Assembly: GCA_012838665.1 (NCBI GenBank)
Contig: DUOX01000013.1
Coordinates: 1-32,065, forward strand
Origin: Clostridiales bacterium
Lineage (GTDB): Bacteria; Bacillota; Clostridia; Oscillospirales; Oscillospiraceae
Length of the DNA: 32,065 bases
Reading direction: 5' to 3'
The notes beneath the pieces were generated by a model. The model saw nothing but the letters and a program-made list of their open reading frames with translations, did no database searches and was not told where the DNA came from. Each line of letters starts with the position of its first letter. The first letter of the stretch is position 1. This document shows positions 1 to 7,951 of the stretch, piece after piece. Made by a program: the position numbers and the translations under genes.

Positions 1-102
1 CTCCCCTTCCGATTTTCCCATGTAATATTTGTCTTCATCCGGATAATCCATATTTGAATCCCAATCGCTAAGTACGTTATCGGTAAAGTACAAAACCTCC
101 AA
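1..102 (-). CDS. possible partial CDS running off the left edge
   Basis: On the minus strand an open frame enters from the left edge and would begin at a TTG around 102 or 93. It encodes an acidic stretch (about 34 residues are visible) containing YFTDN, SDWDSN and YPDEDKYY. A GGAGG motif lies at about 96-100, but it is only two bases from the TTG at 93, so no start codon is well placed. It follows the WYL regulator on the same strand by about 80 bases, which would suit a downstream target gene. No family is recognised and the frame may be spurious. Confidence 0.2.
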   Translation of the reverse strand, partial: MEVLYFTDNVLSDWDSNMDYPDEDKYYMGKSEGE

Positions 103-181
103 TCATCCAAATTCACAAAGCAATTGATGTTTCAGCCAAATTATCGCTATTTAGTATAGAGCAAAAAGAGCACAATTTTTA

Positions 182-1152
182 TCATATTTTAAGATATGGA
201 TTCGATTTTAAGCACTCGATTATCTCGTCTCGCAGCCATTGTGGGGAAACAACCTCCACATGGGGCAAATACTGAAGAGCCCAGAACTTTACGCCGTCGG
301 GAGAAACGGTAAAGCTTATTTCAAGTTTTTCGCTGCCTATGTTTCGAATGTGAATGTCCAGACCAAACTTGTCTATAACATGGTCTAAAATGCTGCGCCT
401 GCATATCATGGTGATAAGTTCCGGTTTACCCGTGTAAGCATATACTGCATGTTCAGTCACTACTTTGGGTGAAAACTCAAAGTCCCATGAATCCAGTGCG
501 CAATCAGTAATTTCTATACCACTGATGCGGTCAATACGATACATGCTTATGTTATCCTTGTTCTCCTTTACGCAAATAAGGTAATAGTTTTCATTGTTAA
601 TTACCATGCCGTAAGGATTAACCGTATATTTTTCTTCACGGCGGGGAACAAGTTTCTTGTCCAGGTCATAATGCAGATAAGAAAACCGTACCTTTACTTT
701 TTTTGAGATTGCTTCGTCCAGCTGTTCAATATTCCAGAGTACCTGCCGATTTAGTGTTTTCAGGCCCGGGCGGGTTATGGTTAGATGCTTGAAACGTTTG
801 CGCTCGTACACACTTAAGACTTGTTGCAGCTTTTCCACTAGGTCTTCGGTGTGCTTTGGAGGCAGAAACCTAAATGAATAGACCGCATCCATCAGCAGGC
901 GTACCTCACTCAGTTCAAGCAGTCTTTGTTTGATATAATATCCAATGCCGTTTTTCTCATATGTAGAAATCTCAAAATACCCAAATCCATAAGTACAGCA
1001 ACAGAATTATAAATCGTCCGGCGGTCGGGACAGATTCCGTATTCCGAATTCATCTTTGACAATATTTCCCGCATTGGCAGAATGTGATTTTCGTCCGAAT
1101 ACTCCGATAGTATACGCAATAAGCAGATGGCATTTGCTTTTTCAGATATCAT
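182..1152 (-). pseudogene. WYL-domain transcriptional regulator, split by a frameshift
   Basis: Two adjacent minus-strand frames together make one regulator of about 320 residues, a normal WYL-regulator length. The first (910-1152) starts at an ATG behind AGGGGG and holds a winged-helix-like N-terminus (SEYSDENHILPMREIL, then DRRTIYNSVAVLMDLG). The second (182-892, but open further upstream) continues with EKNGIGYYIKQRLLEL and then a WYL/WCX ligand-sensing region (NPYGMVINNENYYLI, MYRIDRI, SPQWLRDEI at the C-terminus). The frames would join if one base were added or two removed near the A-run at 974-977 (a T-run on the coding strand). WYL regulators bind nucleic acid or nucleotide ligands and often control defence or stress genes; no target is visible here. 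Either a true pseudogene or a homopolymer sequencing error; the HTH half alone would be an 80-residue protein. Confidence 0.75.
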
Positions 1153-1515
1153 GTAAACGCCCCCTTCCCGACAAAACTTGACTGTTTGAAAAAACCTGTT
1201 TAATTGGTTGACATTACCATAATAACATAATTCGTGGACAAAATTTTGTACAGCTAAACAAACCTGCTATTACGATAGCTTCTTTCGATTTTTCATACAA
1301 TCCTCCTTATTGCGTTTGTCAGAGCCTCTCAAATAGCCTGTGTTGCACATTAAGTATCAAGTGTGCCCATTATCCATGGCATAAATATCACTGTGTGTAA
1401 CCTTTGCTCGTATCAATCAAAACCAACTTGGCGGTTCCGTCCCCAAAATGGCTCCGAGACGGGTTGCTTTATGCCTTGACAGGCGCAAAACTCCTTGAAA
1501 TAAGGCATTTTTGCA
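1153..1515. other. gene-poor stretch with small remnants
   Basis: About 360 bases without a convincing intact gene. On the minus strand at 1270-1296 an ATG follows a perfect GGAGGA (1301-1306) but reads only eight codons (MKNRKKLS) before a stop, which looks like the start of a lost gene or a tiny leader peptide. On the plus strand at 1404-1506 lies a WYL-like C-terminal fragment, described separately. No convincing promoter for the WYL regulator was identified. Confidence 0.4.
1404..1506 (+). pseudogene. decayed C-terminal fragment of a WYL-type regulator
   Basis: The plus-strand frame reads SPKWLRDGLLYALTGAKLLEI, matching in position and style the C-terminus of the neighbouring WYL regulator (SPQWLRDEIIECLKSNPYLKI). 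At DNA level bases 1440-1461 match the coding strand of 226-247 at 20 of 22 positions. Upstream of this motif the similarity fades and there is no start, helix-turn-helix or WYL core. The frame then runs on into the antisense of the tmRNA 3' end and has no further meaning there. I read it as a remnant of a paralogous regulator gene in opposite orientation. The match is short, so chance is not excluded. Confidence 0.35.
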
Positions 1516-1556
1516 TAGAAAAAGGTAGTAGACTTTCTATCAAAATCTACTACCTT
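1516..1556 (-). terminator. rho-independent terminator of the tmRNA gene
   Basis: Perfect 11-bp arms AAGGTAGTAGA (1522-1532) and TCTACTACCTT (1546-1556) enclose a 13-base loop. On the minus strand the hairpin is followed by a T-rich tract (TTTTTC), directly after the tmRNA CCA end. Confidence 0.85.
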
Positions 1557-1559
1557 ATT

Positions 1560-1923
1560 TGGTGGAGATGGGGGGAGTTGAACCCCCGTCCGAGAGCGCT
1601 TTAACAGGAACTTCTCCGGGCGCAGACGGTTATTCTGGAGGCTGCGAGCCTCCCGTTCCCATCACCCAAGGCAAACCGCCACGCTTTGGGGTCAGGTAGC
1701 TTCATTATTCATGGTGCGCTCAAAGCTTTGCGCACTCACGGACGCTGCTAATCGACGCCCTGCACCCGAGCCGCAGCGCTCTCGGGGAGGACGGGTAGCC
1801 TTAAGCGGCTACCAGTTCAACAGAATTGTTGTTGTCTAATTTATAAGTGCCCATTTTAAGGATGGTAGGCGCATCCGCCCGCTATTCCTGCCTCTACACC
1901 CCCGTCGAAACCAGTACATCCCC
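1560..1923 (-). ncRNA. ssrA: transfer-messenger RNA (tmRNA)
   Basis: Both ends form the alanyl-tRNA-like domain. The 5' end GGGGATG (1923-1917) pairs with CATCTCC just before a genomically encoded CCA (1560-1562). The T-arm GGGGGTTCAACTCCCCC is visible near 1570-1590, and the 5' region carries the usual TGGTTTCGACGGGGG. About 364 nt, a normal one-piece size. The tag frame lies around 1805-1853: read from a GGC resume codon it gives GTYKLDNNNSVELVAA and a TAA stop. The hydrophobic C-terminus ends VAA rather than the more common LAA; both are accepted by ClpXP-type proteases in known systems. The resume codon is inferred, the C-terminal half of the tag is clear. It acts with SmpB, encoded just upstream on the same strand, to free stalled ribosomes. 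Confidence 0.95.
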
Positions 1924-1960
1924 ATGTCGAGGCTGTCTGAGAGGCAGCCTTTACACTATT

Positions 1961-1989
1961 ATTATAGCATAATTTAAACATTTTTACAA
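1961..1989 (-). promoter_or_regulatory. sigma-A-type promoter of ssrA
   Basis: On the minus strand TTGTAA (1989-1984), a 17-base spacer and a perfect TATAAT (1966-1961). Transcription would start near 1954, about 30 bases before the mature tmRNA 5' end. That leader contains a small AGGCTG/CAGCCT hairpin, probably removed by RNase processing. Confidence 0.75.
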
Positions 1990-2012
1990 TTTTAATTGAA
2001 CCGGCCTTTGGC

Positions 2013-2480
2013 CTAGTTCCGCCTTATGGCCCGGTCAATATCCCGTTTTGCCGCGCGTTCGGCGTCGGCCTGGCGCTTGTCGTATAGCTTCTTGCCCTTG
2101 CACAGGCCGATTTCCACTTTTACGAGGCTGTTCTTAAAGTAGATAGACAGGGGGATTAAGGCCATGCCATCCCGCATGACGCTGCCGTGGAGCCTCATTA
2201 TTTCCCGCTTGTGCATGAGCAACCTGCGGGGCCGGACCGGGTCGCGGTTGAAAATGTTGCCTTTTTCGTAGGGGCTGATATGCATGCCCCGGATGAAAAG
2301 CTCCCCGTCCTTTATTATGCAGTAAGAGTCCTTAAGGTTAAGCTTTCCCTGACGGATAGATTTTACCTCGGTACCGGAGAGCTCAATGCCGGCTTCAAAG
2401 CGGTCCAGCACGAAATAGTCGTGGAAAGCCTTTTTGTTGGAGGCCACCTGTTTTATGCCTTTGGCTTTGGGTGACATCAT
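2013..2480 (-). CDS. smpB: SsrA-binding protein SmpB
   Basis: About 155 residues, the usual SmpB size. It binds the tRNA-like domain of tmRNA and delivers it to the A site of ribosomes stalled without a stop codon. Visible family features are the N-terminal [12 protein letters not shown] segment, the OB-fold strand [19 protein letters not shown], the HISPYEKGN segment, the [10 protein letters not shown] block, and a basic C-terminal tail ([26 protein letters not shown], split here by the usual helix) that enters the mRNA channel. I chose the ATG at 2480 (a second ATG follows at 2477) because AGGAGAG lies at 2484-2490; the frame is open 16 codons further upstream, but that part lies over the promoter and palindrome. 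The neighbour downstream is ssrA on the same strand, so both halves of trans-translation are side by side. Confidence 0.95.
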   Translation of the reverse strand: MMSPKAKGIKQVASNKKAFHDYFVLDRFEAGIELSGTEVKSIRQGKLNLKDSYCIIKDGELFIRGMHISPYEKGNIFNRDPVRPRRLLMHKREIMRLHGSVMRDGMALIPLSIYFKNSLVKVEIGLCKGKKLYDKRQADAERAAKRDIDRAIRRN

Positions 2481-2495
2481 ATTCTCTCCTTTACC

Positions 2496-2528
2496 TATGG
2501 TACATATTGATTGTACCATAAATGTCAA
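2496..2528 (-). promoter_or_regulatory. smpB promoter overlapped by a palindromic operator
   Basis: On the minus strand TTGACA (2528-2523), a 16-base spacer and TATGTA (2506-2501) form a sigma-A-type promoter. A perfect inverted repeat with 9-bp arms and a 7-base centre, TATGGTACA-N7-TGTACCATA, covers 2496-2520, so it spans the spacer end, the -10 box and the start point. This is where a repressor would sit. The leader from the predicted start to the ATG is only about 13 bases, so an RNA-level role for the repeat is less likely. Confidence 0.6.
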
Positions 2529-2545
2529 GAGAATAATAGTATTTT

Positions 2546-2812
2546 TTACAGAATATCAGTCCCGGTTTCTCGCAGGAAGGGAAGGGCATAATCAGCAATT
2601 GACACCTGAGGCAGGTTTCTGGGTGTGGCAATAATAAGGCAACTGTCTTCACTGGAAAACAGGTCGATTTCCATGCCGTCCCAGGGTTTCTCGCCCTTTA
2701 GGATTAGCGCCGAGCGGACAAGGGAGGCCGCCGTTTCCATATTCAAATCCGCGCTTTCTTCGGTGTCCAGCAAAAGAGCCACACAATCAGCGCTGACTGC
2801 ATGTATATCCAT
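2546..2812 (-). CDS. small conserved-looking protein of unknown function
   Basis: 88 residues, acidic, with no signal peptide, membrane segment or cysteine cluster. It begins [19 protein letters not shown], has a predicted helix around [12 protein letters not shown], and contains [20 protein letters not shown]. The ATG at 2812 is preceded by AGAGGTG at a good distance. It lies 66 bases upstream of smpB on the same strand, but smpB has its own promoter. The overall plan (strand, helix, two strands) recalls the N-terminal domain of MecA-type adaptors, but the resemblance is weak and I do not assign the family. Confidence 0.6.
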   Translation of the reverse strand: MDIHAVSADCVALLLDTEESADLNMETAASLVRSALILKGEKPWDGMEIDLFSSEDSCLIIATPRNLPQVSIADYALPFLRETGTDIL

Positions 2813-2893
2813 TATGTATCACCTCTGCTACCCATTTTCGGAGTTTTGACACCGAAAGTCAATCCAAAAAAACTGGTAAATTAGTATCAATTG

Positions 2894-2902
2894 TGATATA
2901 AT
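2894..2902 (+). promoter_or_regulatory. extended -10 promoter of the nudF-walRK operon
   Basis: TGA followed by TATAAT (2897-2902) makes a perfect extended -10 element about 72 bases before the first gene. No good -35 box is seen 17 bases upstream, which is usual for extended -10 promoters. It is the only convincing promoter before the NUDIX, WalR-like and WalK-like genes. Confidence 0.55.
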
Positions 2903-2973
2903 GCAATAATATATATTTTGGATTAACCAAATAATAGGTTACATGGATTCCCCGAAATATGGAGGCTTAACCA

Positions 2974-3510
2974 ATGGACTATACGGAAAAACGGCTTCGC
3001 AGTATCAACAGATATGAGGGCCTAATCATAAATGTCCAGGTGGACCAGATACAGCTCCACAGCGGCAATACCACAATCAGGGAGGTTGTGGAGCATCCGG
3101 GAGGAGTAACCGTTATACCCGTGGATGACGAGGGCTACGTCTACTGTGTCAGGCAATACCGCTACCCCTTCGCAGAGCACCTGCTGGAAGTGCCGGCGGG
3201 GAAGTTGGAAGACTGCGAGGACCACAGGGACTGCGCTGCCAGGGAATTGGCCGAGGAAACCGGGATAATGGCGGGAGAGCTTACATATATGGGGGAGATA
3301 TACACTTCCCCGGGCTTTTCCAAGGAGATACTCCACCTGTATCTGGCCACGGACCTGACTTTCGGCGAGGCCCACCTCGATGAGAACGAGTTTATGGACG
3401 TAGTAAAAATACATATTGACGAATTGATAAAAATGGTGATGGCAGGCGAGATAAAGGACGCAAAAAGCATAGTTGCCATACTCAAGACAAAAGAGATTCT
3501 GGAGGCCTGA
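2974..3510 (+). CDS. nudF: NUDIX hydrolase, ADP-ribose pyrophosphatase type
   Basis: 178 residues, typical of bacterial ADP-ribose pyrophosphatases, which split ADP-ribose to AMP and ribose 5-phosphate. A complete Nudix box runs from G77 to I99 and fits G-x5-E-x7-R-E-L-x-E-E-x-G-I exactly (GKLEDCE ... RELAEETGI). The substrate-side features are also present: VRQYRYPF before the box, LEVPAGK leading into it, and YTSPGFSKE after it, a proline-containing segment characteristic of the ADP-ribose subfamily. The start is supported by GGAGG eight bases before the ATG. The stop is two bases from the response-regulator start, so the genes are very likely co-transcribed. Exact substrate is inferred from subfamily motifs. 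Confidence 0.9.
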   Translation: MDYTEKRLRSINRYEGLIINVQVDQIQLHSGNTTIREVVEHPGGVTVIPVDDEGYVYCVRQYRYPFAEHLLEVPAGKLEDCEDHRDCAARELAEETGIMAGELTYMGEIYTSPGFSKEILHLYLATDLTFGEAHLDENEFMDVVKIHIDELIKMVMAGEIKDAKSIVAILKTKEILEA

Positions 3511-3512
3511 TT

Positions 3513-4217
3513 ATGAACAAGTCTATACTAATCGTTGATGACGAAAAAGCGATAGTTGACATACTCAAGTTCAATCTTGAAAAAGAATCATACACAACAA
3601 TTTGCGCATATGACGGTCAGGAGGGGCTGCATCTGGCCCGGTCAAAAAACCCGGACCTTATCCTGCTGGACGTGATGCTGCCCGGCATGGACGGTTTTAC
3701 GGTTTGCAAGACTCTCCGGGAGGAGGGCAACAACATACCAATAATCATGCTAACCGCCCGAGAGGAGGAAAACGACAAGGTTTTCGGACTGGAACTGGGG
3801 GCTGACGACTATATCACCAAGCCTTTTTCCTTAAGGGAGCTTTTGGCCCGGGTAAAGACCAACATGCGCCGGGCAGCCAGCGCCGAGGCCCCGCCCGCCG
3901 CCGGCAGCGGCAACGTCCTTATAAGGGGAGAGCTTATTATCGACCTGGACCGCCACAGCGTGTTTAAAAACGGCCGGAGTCTGGAGCTGACACAGAGGGA
4001 GTACGAGCTCCTGAAGTTTTTGGCCGCCAGCCCGGGCAAGGTTTTTTCGCGCCAGGAGCTTATGAGCGAGGTCTGGCAGTATGACTATTTCGGCGACTTG
4101 AGGGCCGTGGATGTGGCCATACGCAGGCTTCGTGAAAAGCTGGAGACCATCCCGGCAGAACCCAAATATGTTATGACCAAGCGCGGGGTGGGCTATTATT
4201 TTGAATGCGACCAGTAA
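3513..4217 (+). CDS. walR: WalR/PhoP-type response regulator
   Basis: 234 residues: a receiver domain (about 1-120), a short Ala/Pro-rich linker (AEAPPAAGSG), and an OmpR/PhoB winged-helix DNA-binding domain (about 135-232). The receiver has the acidic pocket D9-D10, the phospho-acceptor D53 in LILLDVMLPG, T81 and K103. The effector domain carries LTQREYELLKFLA, VDVAIRRLREKLE and TKRGVGYYF. The neighbours downstream (a HAMP histidine kinase, then YycH- and YycI-like proteins, and later YycJ) are the gene order of the WalRK cell-wall-homeostasis locus of Firmicutes, which is why I use walR. On sequence alone PhoP would be hard to exclude. It probably controls autolysin and wall-metabolism genes. 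Confidence 0.88.
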   Translation: MNKSILIVDDEKAIVDILKFNLEKESYTTICAYDGQEGLHLARSKNPDLILLDVMLPGMDGFTVCKTLREEGNNIPIIMLTAREEENDKVFGLELGADDYITKPFSLRELLARVKTNMRRAASAEAPPAAGSGNVLIRGELIIDLDRHSVFKNGRSLELTQREYELLKFLAASPGKVFSRQELMSEVWQYDYFGDLRAVDVAIRRLREKLETIPAEPKYVMTKRGVGYYFECDQ

Positions 4218-4300
4218 GCTACATACGCCGGACCATGAGATCAAACGGAAAATGCTATCCCCTATAACAAAGTCACCACTATGGAGCTGAAGGTGTATCT

Positions 4301-5761
4301 ATGAACAGGAGCCTTTACGTAAAACTGGTTTTGATAATGCTACTGCTGATAATTTCACTTATGTCCGTTGTGGGGGCTTTTCTCATGCGGGGTATACGGA
4401 GCTTTTATCTCAACGAGTTTTATCAGCAGATGCAGACGGTGTTCAGCAAGCCCGATCTTGTGAACGCCCTGCGCTCCGCCGCCGATGAAAAGAACGCCGA
4501 TGAGCTTATGGCGGAGATACTCAGGGCCCATTCCGGCTCCCTGGGTATAGACTCGGGTACACGCAATTACTACATACTTTCTGGAACAACCGGCGCCGTG
4601 ATTACCGGCTCCGACGTGAGGCCGGAGTGGGAACTGGAGATTACGCCCAATATTCTCACCGCCATTGCGGGGGCGGAAGGGTACCGCAGCGACAGCAACG
4701 CGGAATATATGGACGTGGCCCTGCCCATCCGAGGGCAGTCCGGCAGTTATATAGTCTACATTAAGGATAGTAAGGCTACCGTACAGAGCCTGAGCGCGGA
4801 GCTTTTTGAGATAATACTGGAATCCCTTGCGGTAGGTCTTATTATATCGGTATTTTTAAGCCTGCTACTGGCAAAAACAATGGTTACGTCCATACAGAGC
4901 CTGACAAGAGCGGCCGAGAGGGTGGCCGGGGGCGATTTTTCGGACAAGCTGGACATTCAGGCCAGGGATGAAATAGGCGTTCTGGCAAAAACCTTCAACA
5001 ACATGGCCGACCAGCTGGAGAAAACCCTGGACGACCTTAGAAAGTCCGAGGCAATGCGGAGAGAATTTGTGGCCAACGTATCCCATGAGCTCCGTACGCC
5101 CATAACCAGCATACGGAGCTATGCGGAGACGCTGGAGACGAATCCGGGCTTGCCCCCTGATACTCAAAAACAGTTCCTGCAGGTTATTGTCAACGAGAGC
5201 GACCGCATGACAAAGATAGTTTCTGACCTGCTGACGCTGTCCCGTTTCGACGCGGGCAGCTTTGAGATGGTTTTTGAGGAATTCTCCTTTGAGAAGTCCG
5301 TCAGGGACGTTTATAATGCCATGCTTCTGGAGGCCCAGAGGCGCAACCAGGAATTCAGCCTTGAATTCAAAAGCAGCTTACCCAACATCCGAGGCGACAG
5401 GGCCAGGGTTGAGCAGGTGCTCATAAATATGGTGAGCAATGCCATAAAATATACGCATAACGGCGGCCGCATCAGCATTACCGCCGGCGCCACCGACGAC
5501 TGCGTATGGGCTTTGGTTAAAGACAACGGCGTGGGAATCCCGTCGGCAGATGTGCCCCGGGTTTTTGACCGGTTTTACAGAGTGGACAAGGCCCGGTCAA
5601 GGGAATCCGGTGGCACTGGCCTGGGGTTGTCCATTGCCAAGGAGATAGTTGCCCGCCACAATGGCACCGTAGAACTGGACAGCCAGCTTGGCAAGGGGAC
5701 CACCATAACCGTTACCCTGCCCGTGAAGGGAGCCGGACATGACCAAAAAAAGAATAATTGA
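4301..5761 (+). CDS. walK: WalK-like sensor histidine kinase
   Basis: 486 residues. Transmembrane helix 1 (about 7-28), an extracytoplasmic sensing region of about 145 residues, transmembrane helix 2 (about 172-195), HAMP (about 193-245), HisKA with the phospho-accepting H262 in FVANVSHELRTP, and an HATPase with N box N380 (MVSNAIKY), G1 DNGVGI (408-413), F box FDRFYRVD and G2 GGTGLGLSI (437-445). The canonical WalK has a cytoplasmic PAS domain between HAMP and HisKA; here HAMP is followed almost at once by the phospho-acceptor helix, so the PAS is missing. It is separated from walR by 83 bases and has its own AAGGTG site. Together with YycH and YycI it should sense the wall or the membrane. 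Confidence 0.88.
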   Translation: MNRSLYVKLVLIMLLLIISLMSVVGAFLMRGIRSFYLNEFYQQMQTVFSKPDLVNALRSAADEKNADELMAEILRAHSGSLGIDSGTRNYYILSGTTGAVITGSDVRPEWELEITPNILTAIAGAEGYRSDSNAEYMDVALPIRGQSGSYIVYIKDSKATVQSLSAELFEIILESLAVGLIISVFLSLLLAKTMVTSIQSLTRAAERVAGGDFSDKLDIQARDEIGVLAKTFNNMADQLEKTLDDLRKSEAMRREFVANVSHELRTPITSIRSYAETLETNPGLPPDTQKQFLQVIVNESDRMTKIVSDLLTLSRFDAGSFEMVFEEFSFEKSVRDVYNAMLLEAQRRNQEFSLEFKSSLPNIRGDRARVEQVLINMVSNAIKYTHNGGRISITAGATDDCVWALVKDNGVGIPSADVPRVFDRFYRVDKARSRESGGTGLGLSIAKEIVARHNGTVELDSQLGKGTTITVTLPVKGAGHDQKKNN

Positions 5762-7076
5762 AGCAGGCAAGAGCCTGCTCATTATACTGCTTTTGGCCAG
5801 CGCGTTGCTTCTGGCCAGAGAAACCAATCTTTTTAACGGGAAATTGACCTCCGTTCCTATGGTAAGGAATATTGCCCAAAGATTTCGCTCGCTTGCAGAG
5901 AGGGATTCTTCCCCGGACGGCTCGGACAGGGAGAACAGGCCCTTTTCTCCGGCGGCCTCCCCCTTTTTTATGGCGGTTACCTGGGAGGACGGCGCCCGCT
6001 ACGGAGTGAAATACGACGATGCCCAGCTTAACCAGCTTTACGGGCGCTTTTCCGTGGCCCTGGGGGAGGCTTTGGGTTCCTCCGGGAAGGCGGAGCCTGT
6101 TACCGATGCCGAGTGGAAAGAGGCCCTATCCGGGGCCGGGGTGTTTTTTGACTTTTTATACGACCAGCCCTTATCCGTGCTGTCGGGCTGGCTTGGCAGC
6201 AGTATAAACGATGTCTCCGCGTCCCATACCGTCCGGCACCTGTGTCTGGCCGGGGCCGGGGACGACCTAGTTCTTTACTATATACGGTCTAAAGACGGGC
6301 GGGCCTACCGCTGCGATACCGCCCTTGATTTCTCGTACATTTCACCCCAGTTGGAGAATTACGCACCCAACGGGGCGCAGTTTGCCTTCGAGCTGGGGGA
6401 AAAATTTAAACTTCTGTACCCCTATACCATGCTTTTAAAGGAGCTGCCGGAAATCAGCTCTGTCACTGTGACTAATCCTCTTCACTCAAAGGTGACTCCG
6501 GAGAGCCTGCTGTCCATATTCAACATGAACAGCTTTGTGGCCAACTCCTATACCGAGACCGACGGCTCCGTGGTATATGTGGAAGGCAGCACCGAAAGCG
6601 AGAGCACCCTGAGAGTGGACTCCTCCGGTAGCGTGTCCTACAGCCAGACAGGAATGGGAAACCTTAAGGTTTCAGGTACGGGACCAATTCCCGGCACCGT
6701 TCAGGTAATTGAGAAGGCGTTTTCCCTGGTCAACGGCAGCCTGGGGGCCTGGTGCGGGGATGCCGCACTGAGTTTGTCGAAAATAGCATACAATCCCCTG
6801 GAACAAACCTATACCGTCTGTTTCGATTATATAGTTAACGGCCTGCCCGTTTTCCTTGCCGGAGGGGAGAGGGCCGCGGAAATCAAGGTAAAGAACGGGG
6901 TAATATCAAAAGCCGCACTGAATTTCAGGGAATTTGGCCCCGGCTCTGAACTTCAGACGCCTCTTCCGGAAATACAGGCGGCGGCGGCCGTCATGGCAAA
7001 ATACGGCGAAGGGGAACCCCTTTTGGTATATGAGGAAACCGGCAGCGAAATAAGTGCCGTGTGGGTTAAAAACTAG
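5739..7076 (+). CDS. yycH: YycH-like regulator of the WalK kinase
   Basis: 445 residues with one N-terminal membrane anchor (SLLIILLLASALLLA, about 12-26) and a large extracytoplasmic part, the topology of YycH. It overlaps the kinase gene by 23 bases, which implies translational coupling. In Bacillus and Staphylococcus YycH and YycI are single-pass proteins that bind WalK in the membrane and tune its activity. Sequence conservation in this family is low. Here the call rests on topology, size and the position between walK and a YycI-like gene, with the C-terminal region (FDYIVNGLPVF, AAEIKVKNGVISKA) resembling the fold shared by YycH and YycI. The direction of its effect (inhibit or activate WalK) cannot be read from the sequence. 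Confidence 0.7.
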   Translation: MTKKRIIEAGKSLLIILLLASALLLARETNLFNGKLTSVPMVRNIAQRFRSLAERDSSPDGSDRENRPFSPAASPFFMAVTWEDGARYGVKYDDAQLNQLYGRFSVALGEALGSSGKAEPVTDAEWKEALSGAGVFFDFLYDQPLSVLSGWLGSSINDVSASHTVRHLCLAGAGDDLVLYYIRSKDGRAYRCDTALDFSYISPQLENYAPNGAQFAFELGEKFKLLYPYTMLLKELPEISSVTVTNPLHSKVTPESLLSIFNMNSFVANSYTETDGSVVYVEGSTESESTLRVDSSGSVSYSQTGMGNLKVSGTGPIPGTVQVIEKAFSLVNGSLGAWCGDAALSLSKIAYNPLEQTYTVCFDYIVNGLPVFLAGGERAAEIKVKNGVISKAALNFREFGPGSELQTPLPEIQAAAAVMAKYGEGEPLLVYEETGSEISAVWVKN

Positions 7077-7114
7077 CATAGAAACCCTCTTTGAATAAGC
7101 TTTGGGGTAAAAAA

Positions 7115-7951
7115 ATGGACACTTCTAAAATCAAAAATCTTATAATTATTGTGTTGGCCCTGGTCAACATCTTCCTATTGACTCTCGTTCTGGCGGACAG
7201 GAGCGAGGCAAAGGCCGCCGAAAAGGCGGCGGATAAGGAGATTGCCCACATTTTTTCAAATTACGGCATAACGCTGTCCGAGAAAATAAAAGTATCCGGG
7301 ATTACTCCCCAGCGCTTTGACCTGCATCGGGACCTAGAGAAGGAGGAAAAAATGGTATCTGCCGTTCTGGGCAAGGTGAAGGTTGAAAACCTGGGGGGCA
7401 ATATATACTATTACAGCAGTCCGGATGGGCAGGCCAGTTTCCGGGGCACCGGCGAGTTTGAAATGCTGCTGGAGAGCGGGGCCGTACCCGCGGGGGGAGA
7501 TCCGGTTCATGCCGCCAGAAAGCTGCTGGGGAAGATGGGCATAGACAGCGAAAAGGAGTCCGCAAAGCTGGAACTGAGCGGCGAAGGAGAAACCATAACC
7601 GTGACTCTTAACGCCTCCTGGAAGGGGGACCCCATTTATAATTGTCAGGTTACTTTTGTGTTTAAGGGCGGCAGGCTGAAGTTGGTCATGGGAAGACGCC
7701 CCTTTGACAGGATAAGTTCCAGCACGGAGGAGGGGCTGCTCTCTGCGGCCACCGTACTTATGCGTTTTCTGGATATTATCAATTCTGGCGGTCACGTATG
7801 CAACAAGATAATAAACATAGAACAGGGCTATGTAATGGACGTTTCGGTCCCGGGCGACAGTGTGCTTTGTCCGGTTTGGATGATTGAAACGGATGTGGGG
7901 AAATACTATATTAACGGGATTTCCGGAAAGCCTGAAACCATATCAAATTAG
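7115..7951 (+). CDS. yycI: YycI-like regulator of the WalK kinase
   Basis: 278 residues. The N-terminus MDTSKIKNLIIIVLALVNIFL is the typical YycI start: a short cytoplasmic stub followed by one membrane helix, then an extracytoplasmic domain rich in strands (GDPIYNCQVTFVFKGGRLKL and a C-terminal LCPVWMIETDVGKYYING, like the repeated YycI/YycH module). I chose the ATG at 7115, with GGGG eight bases before it. A TTG at 7091 in frame would add eight residues before the conserved start and has no better ribosome site. It is the last gene before a promoter gap and probably the end of the walRK operon. Function is by analogy with characterised YycI proteins. Confidence 0.75.
   Translation: MDTSKIKNLIIIVLALVNIFLLTLVLADRSEAKAAEKAADKEIAHIFSNYGITLSEKIKVSGITPQRFDLHRDLEKEEKMVSAVLGKVKVENLGGNIYYYSSPDGQASFRGTGEFEMLLESGAVPAGGDPVHAARKLLGKMGIDSEKESAKLELSGEGETITVTLNASWKGDPIYNCQVTFVFKGGRLKLVMGRRPFDRISSSTEEGLLSAATVLMRFLDIINSGGHVCNKIINIEQGYVMDVSVPGDSVLCPVWMIETDVGKYYINGISGKPETISN

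Noticed and set aside
1507..1604. Plus-strand reading that ends GELNPRPRAL
   Set aside because: It is the antisense of the tmRNA terminator and 3' end; this peptide is a well-known artefact of translating tmRNA-like T-arms.
3022..3485. Long minus-strand frames opposite the NUDIX gene
   Set aside because: They mirror a clear Nudix protein, have no ribosome sites and no domain; shadow frames of GC-rich coding DNA.
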